From Calothrix sp. NIES-4105 (GTDB taxonomy: Bacteria; Cyanobacteriota; Cyanobacteriia; Cyanobacteriales; Nostocaceae): DNA of 64,000 bases. Position 1 is the stretch's first letter. Every line of letters begins with the position of its first letter. The position numbers and the translations under genes are program-made. The DNA is taken from the NCBI RefSeq assembly GCF_002368415.1, contig NZ_AP018290.1, forward strand, positions 9,725,717 to 9,789,716, written 5' to 3'. Positions 57,033 to 64,000 of this stretch are shown piece after piece. The notes beneath the pieces are model-generated. The model searched no databases and was not told where the DNA came from. It saw only the letters and a program-made list of their open reading frames with translations.

Positions 57033-57791
57033 TTGATGAGTTTAAAGTCGATGCCACAACTAGAAACACGAGAGTCTGAAGGGCGAGAAACATGGTCAGA
57101 AAATGTTGAAGTTGCTTTAATGGCAGCCCAAACAGAAATTTTAGCCCAAACTCAGATTAGGCTTGGCAACAGTGTTCATACCCTAAAGCTGCTACGCAAT
57201 GGTATGATGTTTGTAATTATACTTTGCTCTGTTTGCCAAAAAATGACGGTGGCGCTTGATAGAATTTTAGAGAGTATTCCAGCAGTAAATCAAACCAAAA
57301 ACCTTCGACAACGTTTTAAACGCCTCAAAGAGAGAATTATTACCTTAGAGGCAGAACTTAATACCAGAGCTATTCCTTACAATTTAGCTTTACAGAGGTT
57401 TAATGAGATTGCTGGAACGTTGAGTAATATCAGCAAAAAGTATGATATCGCTGATTTTACCAATTTTACTGATGCACAGAAGAAGGTAACGGAGTTTTAC
57501 GAGCTTGCCTCTCGTTCTCGAATTGATTCACCAGTTCCAGCAGAGATTACAATTGAGTTGTTAGAAGATTTATATAGAGGAGCGACTTCAAAAAAATCCT
57601 TAAAGCAGTTTGTAAGTGCCCTGGAAAACGGTATGGCAAGAAGCGCTAAGAATGCCGCTGGTATAAAAGCACTAATAGGAAAAGTACGAGGTTATACTCA
57701 TGAATTAAAGATTATGGGAAGTAGTAGTAGATTATTAGGTAAAGAAGTAAACGGGAGAATTATTTTTTGTGAGCTTTCCGATCATCTCTAA
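57033..57791 (+). CDS. Unrecognised protein, possible toxin-like C-terminus
   Basis: 252 residues (ATG 57033; ATG 57036 and 57051 also possible). 20-130 is helical and may form coiled coil (LAQTQIRLGNSVHTLKLLRN, LRQRFKRLKERIITLEAELN), with one hydrophobic stretch (FVIILCSVC). The C-terminal ~45 residues change character: GYTHELKIMGSSSRLLGKEV and NGRIIFCELSDHL, with spaced His, Glu and Asp. That block reads like the compact C-terminal domains of polymorphic toxins, but I cannot name a family. Followed 44 bp later by a small acidic gene. Function unknown. Confidence 0.7.
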   Translation: MMSLKSMPQLETRESEGRETWSENVEVALMAAQTEILAQTQIRLGNSVHTLKLLRNGMMFVIILCSVCQKMTVALDRILESIPAVNQTKNLRQRFKRLKERIITLEAELNTRAIPYNLALQRFNEIAGTLSNISKKYDIADFTNFTDAQKKVTEFYELASRSRIDSPVPAEITIELLEDLYRGATSKKSLKQFVSALENGMARSAKNAAGIKALIGKVRGYTHELKIMGSSSRLLGKEVNGRIIFCELSDHL

Positions 57792-57835
57792 AATCAGCGA
57801 TTAGCTTTCAAATATAAATCAATTATGAGGCAGAT

Positions 57836-58183
57836 ATGAACACAATAACTTTGGTAGAATTAATTAACAACTTATTACCTGATGAAAAAATTTTAGAAGA
57901 TGTTAGCTGTGCTTTAAACTCGGAGCTAGAGAAAGGAGGTTTTAGTAATTTAGCTCGTGAGGAAATTCCTCCTAAAAATACGCCAAGTGAGGTACTTACA
58001 AAAAGATTCATTATGAATAATTATGAAACTGGTTTTGGCAATCATTATGTTAGTAAAGTAGCAATAGGAGGGGTTGAAAGACACCGAAATGGAGTTGTAA
58101 TTCCTAAGTACTTTTTTGCAACTTTATACTATACAGAAGATTTACGCTTAATCACAGTAGATTTTGAGGATGAGGCAGAGTAA
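57836..58183 (+). CDS. Unrecognised small acidic protein, possible immunity partner
   Basis: 115 residues, acidic. N-terminal helices (TLVELINNLLPDEKILEDVS) then a beta-rich half (NYETGFGNHYVSKVAIGGVE, RHRNGVVIPKYFFATLYYTE, DLRLITVDFEDEAE). No known motif. Same strand as the preceding gene, 44 bp apart, so they are probably co-transcribed. Size, acidity and position would fit an immunity protein or antitoxin, but this is inference only. Confidence 0.7.
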   Translation: MNTITLVELINNLLPDEKILEDVSCALNSELEKGGFSNLAREEIPPKNTPSEVLTKRFIMNNYETGFGNHYVSKVAIGGVERHRNGVVIPKYFFATLYYTEDLRLITVDFEDEAE

Positions 58184-58751
58184 TCAACAATGGAAAAAGG
58201 GTTATTTAGGTTATAAAATAGATTCTATTGCTATAACACCGAACTTTTACCTACTTACTCCTGAAGGGGAATAACTAGGTGGGTTAAACCATCTGTATGA
58301 AATATCCACAAACTCACACAATGTTCTCAATCAACGGTTGCTCAGACATCCTACACTTCTGCTTCTTCTGGGATAAGAACAATTACTGAGAGCGCGACTG
58401 TTCTTCGGAGTCATTATAAGGCGATAAGAGCGCTAGTTGCCCATGTTCATCAATGCTTGCCATCACTTTGATTGCTTTCATTGGTTCTGCAAATTCCTAT
58501 AGTATAATGGTTCTCGGCGCCTCTTCATTTTAAGCTTACACAAATTTTTAGGTAGGGTTAGCGTAACGCTATCGGATGGTGCGTTTAGTCGGTTTAATAT
58601 TTCCTTTCATTGAAGATTGTTATGGCGCCGAGCGCATCTGACTCGGTAATAAAAGCGCGTGGTAATTTTAACGCCTCCAGGATTTACAGCATGGCGCGAG
58701 TGCATGTAGCTATATTAAAGGACAGGCGAGATGCCTATCCGGAGGGATAAT
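58184..58751. other. Intergenic region with ligase-gene remnant and repeats
   Basis: 568 bp without an intact gene. Holds a 40-bp degraded copy of the neighbouring ligase gene (58661-58700), an AGGACAGGCGAGATGCCTAT hairpin (58719-58745) and three GGCGCC-type sites. Confidence 0.55.
58661..58700 (-). pseudogene. Fragment similar to the ligase C-terminal region
   Basis: GTAATTTTAACGCCTCCAGG then ATTTACAGCATGGCGC matches 58829-58864 within the ligase gene with few differences. On the minus strand it encodes HAVNPGGVKIT beside the ligase's HATNPGSVKIT. It is the same orientation as the ligase gene and ~160 bp downstream, so it looks like the end of a decayed second copy or a local duplication. 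Confidence 0.5.
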
Positions 58752-60011
58752 TTATTTCTCTTCACAAATTCCAATGAAGCGTGCGTGCCATAGTTTACCG
58801 CGTTCAGTTAACCCTTGACAGCGCACTGTAATTTTAACGCTGCCAGGATTTGTAGCATGGCGCCGAGCAATTTCTTCCATATCATGTTGCGAAAATCCTG
58901 TTCCCACTGAACCTATTGGTACTAATTTACCGTTAACTTCTTGTGCGACATTAAGCGCGCTAAATGGTCTACCAGCTACAGTTGTTTTTGTACATTCAGT
59001 AATAATTAAGTCTAATTCCAAATTGTATTTTGTCCGTACCATTACATAAGCGCGCGTATCTTTACCGCCAGTATATTGACAGCTATTTGATACCCATATC
59101 TCACCTTCTCGACCCTCAGATAGCTGTTTCGCTGCTAAAGATGCTTTTTCTGCTTGAGTTTTGGCAGTTGGAACAACTTCAAAATATTGATTATCTAAAT
59201 ATTTGCCTATTTCTTCTCCAGCTTCGATGCGAAGAGCTTCACTCTTATTAGTTAAATCTTGCCCAGAGAACCACAAAGCTTTAAAGATAGCGTAAATTGG
59301 TTTTGCTACAACAGGTTGGCCGTTCTGCTCATTTACCATTGCTGCTTGCGGTGCGGTTCGATGTTCGCTACCTGTTGAAGACCGAAAGTATAACTCACCA
59401 TCAAGTACGAAAGTACCTATTTGATTTGCTAGTCCAAGTAATAAATTGTTAATTTCTATAGCTGGCTGTGCTTTTATATTGGTTGAGCGCGACTGATAAT
59501 AAACTTGGTCTTTCGTCGCAATTACTACGAACCGATTACCATCGCGTTTAGGTTGTCCCCAATAATCAGGAGAATTAATATAATATTCTCGATCAAACGG
59601 TGCATCAACTGGCTGCATCGTTACTATTCGTCCAGGTTGCAAATGTGATGGTAACTCTTCAACTAAACGGGGCGCCGCTTCTACAATAACTGTAGACTCT
59701 GCGTATGTCGAAGTCTTAGCAGCTTTTGGTTTTTTTGGTGTGGGCGCCGCACCTGTTTCAATTTCAAAAGCTTTCTGCCAGAACCCCATTGCAACTTCCG
59801 GATATCCTTCTTGTTCAGCGCATACTGCAAACCCGATAACTTTGTCAATGCCAATGTTATTACCGTAGTTTGCTAGATATTGAGCGGCGCCTTCAACTCC
59901 TTGCAAATGCCATGAGTTCTTCACCAAGCGGTTGTTCCAACGTTCGCGGATATCGCTCTTGATTTTCTTCATCGCATGGCGCTTAGATTCTATATATTCG
60001 GAGATGTTCAT
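58752..60011 (-). CDS. ATP-dependent DNA/RNA ligase-family protein with N-terminal helical domain
   Basis: 419 residues. 1-85: helical domain of unknown role (SWHLQGVEGAAQYLANYGNN, EVAMGFWQKAFEIE), then a linker. 150-310: adenylyltransferase domain with motif I PKRDGNRF (K-x-D-G-x-R), motif III FVLDGELYF, motif IV EGEIWVS and motif V RTKYNLELDLII. 325-419: OB-fold-like domain (GSVGTGFSQHDMEEIARRHA). Motifs are complete, so it should form a ligase-AMP intermediate. Substrate (nicked DNA or RNA) undecided. Confidence 0.8.
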   Translation of the reverse strand: MNISEYIESKRHAMKKIKSDIRERWNNRLVKNSWHLQGVEGAAQYLANYGNNIGIDKVIGFAVCAEQEGYPEVAMGFWQKAFEIETGAAPTPKKPKAAKTSTYAESTVIVEAAPRLVEELPSHLQPGRIVTMQPVDAPFDREYYINSPDYWGQPKRDGNRFVVIATKDQVYYQSRSTNIKAQPAIEINNLLLGLANQIGTFVLDGELYFRSSTGSEHRTAPQAAMVNEQNGQPVVAKPIYAIFKALWFSGQDLTNKSEALRIEAGEEIGKYLDNQYFEVVPTAKTQAEKASLAAKQLSEGREGEIWVSNSCQYTGGKDTRAYVMVRTKYNLELDLIITECTKTTVAGRPFSALNVAQEVNGKLVPIGSVGTGFSQHDMEEIARRHATNPGSVKITVRCQGLTERGKLWHARFIGICEEK

Positions 60012-60559
60012 ATGATGGGTGTCATTAAAAAACGCTAATTAAACAGACATCAAAAGACAGCTTGATATTTGGTACAAATATATTAACAATCTAAGCTTTT
60101 ATAATCAAATCGTCAACCACTGATTCCTTTAATAAAATTTGAGGCGTTGTAGCATAGGCGTCTCGCCTGTGCAGTACAAACGATTATTTTACCTTATTAG
60201 GCATACGCTTAGTTCACGGAGGCAAGAGGTATGAACCACTCTCGTCGCAAAGGACACGCTCGTAAGAGGAGTAGGGTGCTGTGAAAGCCATTACAATTTT
60301 CAGCAAGAGTGAAAAATTAAACAGGCTCAACGCACCTGAGTGACCACAAGATAGTTTCTGTCATAAAATTTGGCAGGTTGAATGAACCTAACTTTACGCC
60401 AAGGGCGCTAAGAAAAAAATAAGAAGCAACACTCCAAATTTTATAATGTAACCTAGGTTACAAATTCCAACATGCGCTCCGTTAAGTTAGACTGAAAGTA
60501 CTGGCGCCTCCAATTGAAAAACGCCCTCAGTACGCAAATTCTAAGCACGAAAAATAATA
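60012..60559. other. Intergenic region upstream of the ligase and kinase genes
   Basis: 548 bp between divergent genes. Contains a TAGCATAGGCG..CGCCTGTGC hairpin (60151-60173) and one GGCGCC (60503). No gene supported. Confidence 0.5.
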
Positions 60560-61564
60560 ATGGTTCACACTGACGCAAAAGAACATATTGCTCTTGCTGC
60601 ACTCAATCAATATCCTGTAGTTGCGGAAGAAATTCGGTTCCTGGGTCATAGTGGAAACATGACCTTTTATGTAAAAGCACTAGAAGGAAATTTCCTCCTC
60701 CGTATTCACCAAGCATTTTCAGGGTTACTGGATGATATATGGCAAAGACCAGATGTTATCGAATCAGAACTAAAGTGGCTTGCAGCTTTGCGTCGTGAGA
60801 CTGATATAATAGTGCAAGAGCCATTGCAAAACCTAGAGGGTAGATGGGTAACACAAGTGTTAGTAGATGATACCCAAAATGTTTTCAATTGTTCATTGCT
60901 ACGCTGGATTGATGGCCACGTTTCTGATACCTTTCTAACGTCCCAACAAGCTCACCAGCTTGGTTCATTAATAGCTCAACTGCATCGCCATGCAAGAGCG
61001 TGGAAATTACCACAAAATTTTGTACGCCCAGCATTTGATGAAAATCATTTTCGCACAGCACTATCAACACTTTACCCAGCAATAACAATAGGTGTTATAT
61101 TACCAGAACACTACGAGATGCTTACAGTAGTAGCCCGCAAAATTGAAAGCACAATGAAAATGCTAGGTCAAGCACCAGATGTTTGGGGATTAATTCATGC
61201 AGATTTACATGACAAAAATTATTTATTTTACAACGAACAAATTCGACCGATTGATTTTGCTCGTTGTGGCTTTGGATACTACCTTTATGATATTGCTGAG
61301 TCAATTCAATATTTACTGCCTGAAGTGAGATGCTCCTTTTTTGAGGGATATCAAACTATTTGTAAGTTACCCGAACATTACTTACAAACAGTAGAAGGAT
61401 TCTTTATCATGGCAACAATATATAATTACTCCTTTCATTTCAATAATCCAGAAGAACATAAAAATATTTCCGATGATACGCAACATATTGCGTCTACGCT
61501 CCTTCGTCAATATATTGATGGCGAATCGTTTTTGCTTGGTCAAGAAACACAAAATGTTTTATAA
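60560..61564 (+). CDS. APH-family (aminoglycoside phosphotransferase-like) kinase
   Basis: 334 residues, ATG 60560. Kinase-like fold: GHSGNMTFYVKALEGNFLLR (nucleotide-binding strands), catalytic loop GLIHADLHDKNYLF (H-x-D-x-x-x-x-N) and metal-binding IRPIDFARCGFGYYLYDIAE in place of DFG. Such proteins phosphorylate small molecules (choline, homoserine, sugars, antibiotics); substrate not predictable. The 3' end is followed closely by the broken PIN gene on the other strand. Confidence 0.87.
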   Translation: MVHTDAKEHIALAALNQYPVVAEEIRFLGHSGNMTFYVKALEGNFLLRIHQAFSGLLDDIWQRPDVIESELKWLAALRRETDIIVQEPLQNLEGRWVTQVLVDDTQNVFNCSLLRWIDGHVSDTFLTSQQAHQLGSLIAQLHRHARAWKLPQNFVRPAFDENHFRTALSTLYPAITIGVILPEHYEMLTVVARKIESTMKMLGQAPDVWGLIHADLHDKNYLFYNEQIRPIDFARCGFGYYLYDIAESIQYLLPEVRCSFFEGYQTICKLPEHYLQTVEGFFIMATIYNYSFHFNNPEEHKNISDDTQHIASTLLRQYIDGESFLLGQETQNVL

Positions 61565-61599
61565 CGAGCTTAAAGGTAGGCGCCAACTGTACTCTTTCC

Positions 61600-61721
61600 T
61601 TAAAGCATTTGTCTCCCTGTGCAAGCAAGAAAGATACTACATCTGTGACAAGACTATGTTGAACATCTGAAAGGTTGCAAAAGCGCAAAAGAACATTAGT
61701 ATCAAGTAAGTAACTTGTCAT
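61600..61721 (-). pseudogene. PIN-domain toxin, C-terminally truncated
   Basis: Starts MTSYLLDTNVLLRFCNLSDV then QHSLVTDVVSFLLAQGDKC, the first ~40 residues of a VapC-like PIN ribonuclease, with the first catalytic Asp in LLDTNVLL. After that the frame (open to 61494) becomes unrelated sequence antisense to the APH-like gene, so the remaining acidic residues are missing. Its ATG overlaps the antitoxin stop by 4 nt (ATGA). Confidence 0.8.
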
Positions 61722-62011
61722 TCTTCGTAAATACTATCCCGACTTGTGGCTTCATCTGGTAAGCTTACACCGTTTTTAGGTAGTTGAGAAACCCAAGAAC
61801 GAAATTCTGATGATCGTTCTTGCGGTGTTAAGTTTTGCCACAATGGAACTGAGGATTTGGTCAGTTTAGCCTGAAACTCAATGAAAGCAATAAAATCAGC
61901 GATTTTCAGGAGTTGCTCTTCATTGAGCTTGTCTATTTCTCTTTTAAGGTTTTCTTTCAGCATAATAGTGAGTTCGCGCATAAGCTGATTTTTTTCATGA
62001 TAGCTGACCAT
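61718..62011 (-). CDS. Antitoxin partner of the PIN toxin
   Basis: 97 residues: helical ENLKREIDKLNEEQLLKIAD followed by FIAFIEFQAKL and a flexible acidic tail (PKNGVSLPDEATSRDSIYEE) suited to toxin binding. Start ATG 62011, with ATG 61981 and 61960 as alternatives. The 4-nt overlap with the PIN frame is the usual type II toxin-antitoxin layout. Intact while its toxin is truncated. Confidence 0.75.
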   Translation of the reverse strand: MVSYHEKNQLMRELTIMLKENLKREIDKLNEEQLLKIADFIAFIEFQAKLTKSSVPLWQNLTPQERSSEFRSWVSQLPKNGVSLPDEATSRDSIYEE

Positions 62012-62160
62012 ATGCCCAAGTTGGTTGTCCTCAAGCTAGGGTTTATTTAATTCCGGAACGTTTTGTTTGTTAACTATGCTTATGTCTCACCTGCAAAAAA
62101 CCTTAAAATAACCTATCCGTAAAATCCGTTGCCAAGATTGCAACCTACCAAAACTAAAAA

Positions 62161-62462
62161 TTTGTGAACCAATGGTTCACAAACTCTAGTGCTTCATGTC
62201 AAAAGTTTTGGCAGGTAGTAGGGTGGGCACTGCCCACCTTACGAGAGACACCAACCTAACAAAATTAATGACATGGACTACTAGTACTTTATGTTATAAG
62301 TTTTGGGTGGTAGTGAAATTGGCAACGGATGATAAACGCATGTAGCGGATAGGTTATTTTAAACAATTCGGCTTTGTTTATAACAAATAAATCATCCGTT
62401 ACATCCGTTGTATCCGTTGCTAACCCACCCACCAAAACTTTTGACATAGACTACTAGCACGT
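62161..62462. repeat. Nested repeat cluster
   Basis: From left: a TTTGTGAACC-AAT-GGTTCACAAA palindrome; a CTAGTGCTTCATGTCAAAAG word repeated (as CTAGTACTTTATGTTATAAG) at 62281 and inverted at 62430-62460; a TAGGGTGGGCA hairpin (62219-62241); and an AACGGATG foldback (62321-62422) inside the inverted CTAGT words. Repeats appear inserted into repeats. Confidence 0.8.
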
Positions 62463-62484
62463 TATCTAAAAATCAAGTTGACTA

Positions 62485-63432
62485 TTAATTTTCAACCGAC
62501 GTAAAAAGGCGCCTACGATATTCTTTTCTTAAAGCAAACTGGTTATATCCAGCGCGCCCAAAAGCTGCTACCATTGGTATATTATTTACATCAGCGTCAG
62601 AACGAATACGGGTTGCACCATCGGATAAAAGAGTTTGAGTTGCTTGAGCTAACAATTCTTTTGCATAGCCATATCCTCGTTGTTCTGGAACTACACCAAG
62701 GTATCCAATTATTGCTCCACCATCGTTTTCTGCTGGCATGACTAAACCAACTAAAGCCTTATCTAAAGTATAAGCTAATTGCCACCAAGTTGATTTATAT
62801 TTAAGTGCTTTCATCCTTTTAAAGTATTCATCTGCGTATTCAAAGGCGCCCATTTCTTCCATTTCCTGCTTTATTGTTCTATCTAAAGAGCCAGAGGATA
62901 CGCACTCTATTGCATCAATAAAAGTATCTTCGCCTACATCATCTAGCGTGCGGAACAATAACCGCTTAGATGGCATAATTTCTTGTGTTGTTGCTTGCAA
63001 CTCAAATCGACATGTTTCTCTGATAAGCGAAAATCCAAACTGTTCTAATAATTCAATGCTCGCTACAGAGTTGAAAGGTGTAGATATTGGGTAAGGTATA
63101 TCAAGCGTATGCTGAATAATAGTATTTGCTGGAAGATTCAGCATCTCTAAGCTGCGAACTAGCAATTCGGCGCCAACTTCAAGATAATTTGCACTTAAAG
63201 AAATTTCTAAAAAATCAATTTCCAGAAAGTTATTTAGAGAGGGTAACTTCCAATATACGATACGTCCAATAATTTCTCCTGCTTCTTCTGCAACAAAACA
63301 GAGTTCTGGACGAATATATCCCTCATTCCACATTTGAGTTAAATAAGCTAAAAATCTTTCGTTTGTCTGTGGCTTGTCGCTAAAAGCAGCAAAGACGTTA
63401 AGTTCTTCCGAGCAAATGGGGCGAATAAACAT
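62485..63432 (-). CDS. Tandem GNAT acetyltransferase
   Basis: 315 residues with two GNAT-like halves. The N-terminal half (1-150) has a degenerate acetyl-CoA site; the C-terminal half (155-310) carries the canonical motif A AIIGYLGVVPEQRGYGYAKE (Q-R-G-Y-G). Also VNNIPMVAAFGRAGYNQF, a common GNAT ending. Acceptor unknown. Start ATG 63432. Flanked on both sides by foldback repeats. Confidence 0.88.
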   Translation of the reverse strand: MFIRPICSEELNVFAAFSDKPQTNERFLAYLTQMWNEGYIRPELCFVAEEAGEIIGRIVYWKLPSLNNFLEIDFLEISLSANYLEVGAELLVRSLEMLNLPANTIIQHTLDIPYPISTPFNSVASIELLEQFGFSLIRETCRFELQATTQEIMPSKRLLFRTLDDVGEDTFIDAIECVSSGSLDRTIKQEMEEMGAFEYADEYFKRMKALKYKSTWWQLAYTLDKALVGLVMPAENDGGAIIGYLGVVPEQRGYGYAKELLAQATQTLLSDGATRIRSDADVNNIPMVAAFGRAGYNQFALRKEYRRRLFTSVEN

Positions 63433-63525
63433 AATGATAATCCTGTGATTGTAAGATTGTGTGGTTCATAGCGTCTTGTTTTTTGGTTATCATAATGTCT
63501 CACCCCCTAAGCCTGAATAATTACT

Positions 63526-63641
63526 CGCAACGGATTGAACAGATGTAACGGATAGTTGACTCGTTTTCGAGGTGCCTTTTAAAAATAAATCGCTGTTTGT
63601 AACTAATAAATCATCCGTTACATCCGTGACATCCGCTGCCA
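63526..63641. repeat. Foldback repeat, AACGGATGT family, copy 4
   Basis: Left arm CGCAACGGATTGAACAGATG then TAACGGATAG, right arm ATCATCCGTTACATCCGTGA then CATCCGCTGCC. Confidence 0.8.
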
Positions 63642-63711
63642 ATTTTGCCACTTCTCATCATTAATGATATAACTACTAATGCGTTAAGTGTATTTTGGTA
63701 AGAAAAATATT

Positions 63712-64000
63712 TCAAGATAATGCCGAAGCTTGTCTCCCACCTAAACGCTGTTGTTCGGCTTTAGGTAACACATTAACCGAAATTGTCGCATAAGAACCCT
63801 GTTTTTGACCTATCATTATCATCCTAATAAAATCCCCCAACCCTTCTACTAACCGCGCGTTACGCAAAACTCCAGAATCTACTGGTGCAAATCCGATTAC
63901 AGTAGCAAGCTGCATTACTGTATTTCTAGCTTGCTCATCATCTCCAGCTACAAATACCGAAACTTGATAATCCTTGAGTGGTGCAGGCGCCAATTCAAAT
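63712..64000 (-). CDS. F420-reductase-like NADP oxidoreductase, C-terminal part (runs off the window)
   Basis: Only the last ~95 codons are inside the window. DYQVSVFVAGDDEQARNTVM, QLATVIGFAPVDSGVLRNAR and LVEGLGDFIRMIMIGQKQGS match the C-terminal half of bacterial NADPH-dependent F420 reductase-like oxidoreductases (VFVAGDDxxA, GFxPVDxGxLxxAR). The N-terminal Rossmann domain lies beyond position 64000. Partial; exact function undecided. Confidence 0.8.
   Translation of the reverse strand, partial: FELAPAPLKDYQVSVFVAGDDEQARNTVMQLATVIGFAPVDSGVLRNARLVEGLGDFIRMIMIGQKQGSYATISVNVLPKAEQQRLGGRQASALS

Overview
The window is cyanobacterial chromosome, most likely from a filamentous heterocyst-forming (Nostocales-type) strain. 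The main evidence is a form I Rubisco operon rbcL-rbcX-rbcS, the carboxysome shell protein CcmP, magnesium chelatase ChlI, the myxoxanthophyll pair CruF/CruG, sucrose synthase, the NucA/NuiA nuclease-inhibitor pair, XisH/XisI-type genes, a PEP-CTERM protein, and many heptameric tandem repeats between genes. Base composition looks AT-rich (roughly 40% GC by eye). I recognised no tRNA, rRNA, CRISPR array or transposase gene. The usual cyanobacterial HIP1 octamer (GCGATCGC) was not found on reading, whereas the hexamer GGCGCC occurs about 100 times.

Layout. 0-7 kb: susA, GST, LysR-GNAT, phosphatase-like gene. 7-12 kb: RNase HI with an extra domain, cruG/cruF, L27/L21. 12-19 kb: predicted nucleotidyltransferase, a hemagglutinin remnant, chlI, NAGPA-domain protein, hibernation factor, lipB. 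19-24 kb: polar amino-acid ABC transporter (ATPase diverging from a binding protein-permease fusion), nuiA and nucA facing each other. 24-30 kb: ferritin-like protein, thioesterase, LysM-lysozyme, thioredoxin, prmA, serA. 30.7-32.4 kb: a toxin-antitoxin scrap yard (intact mazE with frameshifted mazF, beheaded brnT with intact brnA). 32-40 kb: panB, propeller protein, rbcLXS, SGNH hydrolase, frameshifted Na/Pi cotransporter. 41-47 kb: broken xisH with intact xisI, a nucleotidyltransferase/phosphomannomutase-like fusion, sat. 47-54 kb: caspase-fold pseudoenzyme, mtnP, GGDEF-EAL protein, pentapeptide protein, ccmP. 54-64 kb: CbbX/SpoVK-type AAA+ ATPase with an N-terminal beta-rich domain, PEP-CTERM protein, two unrecognised genes that may be a toxin-immunity pair, ATP-dependent ligase, APH-like kinase, truncated PIN toxin with its antitoxin, GNAT, and an F420-reductase-like gene running off the edge.

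Three themes stand out. (1) Several families of short interspersed repeats fill nearly every intergenic gap, and in at least nine genes the stop codon, and sometimes the last residues, lies inside a repeat (clearest in sat). (2) Four two-gene modules keep a complete antitoxin or partner gene while the toxin-side gene is frameshifted or truncated; only nucA/nuiA is fully intact. (3) Several proteins keep their fold but lose catalytic residues (caspase-like protein, phosphomannomutase-like domain), and one AAA+ protein of Rubisco-activase type lies beside ccmP. All functional calls are from sequence reading only; no database search or computed alignment was run.
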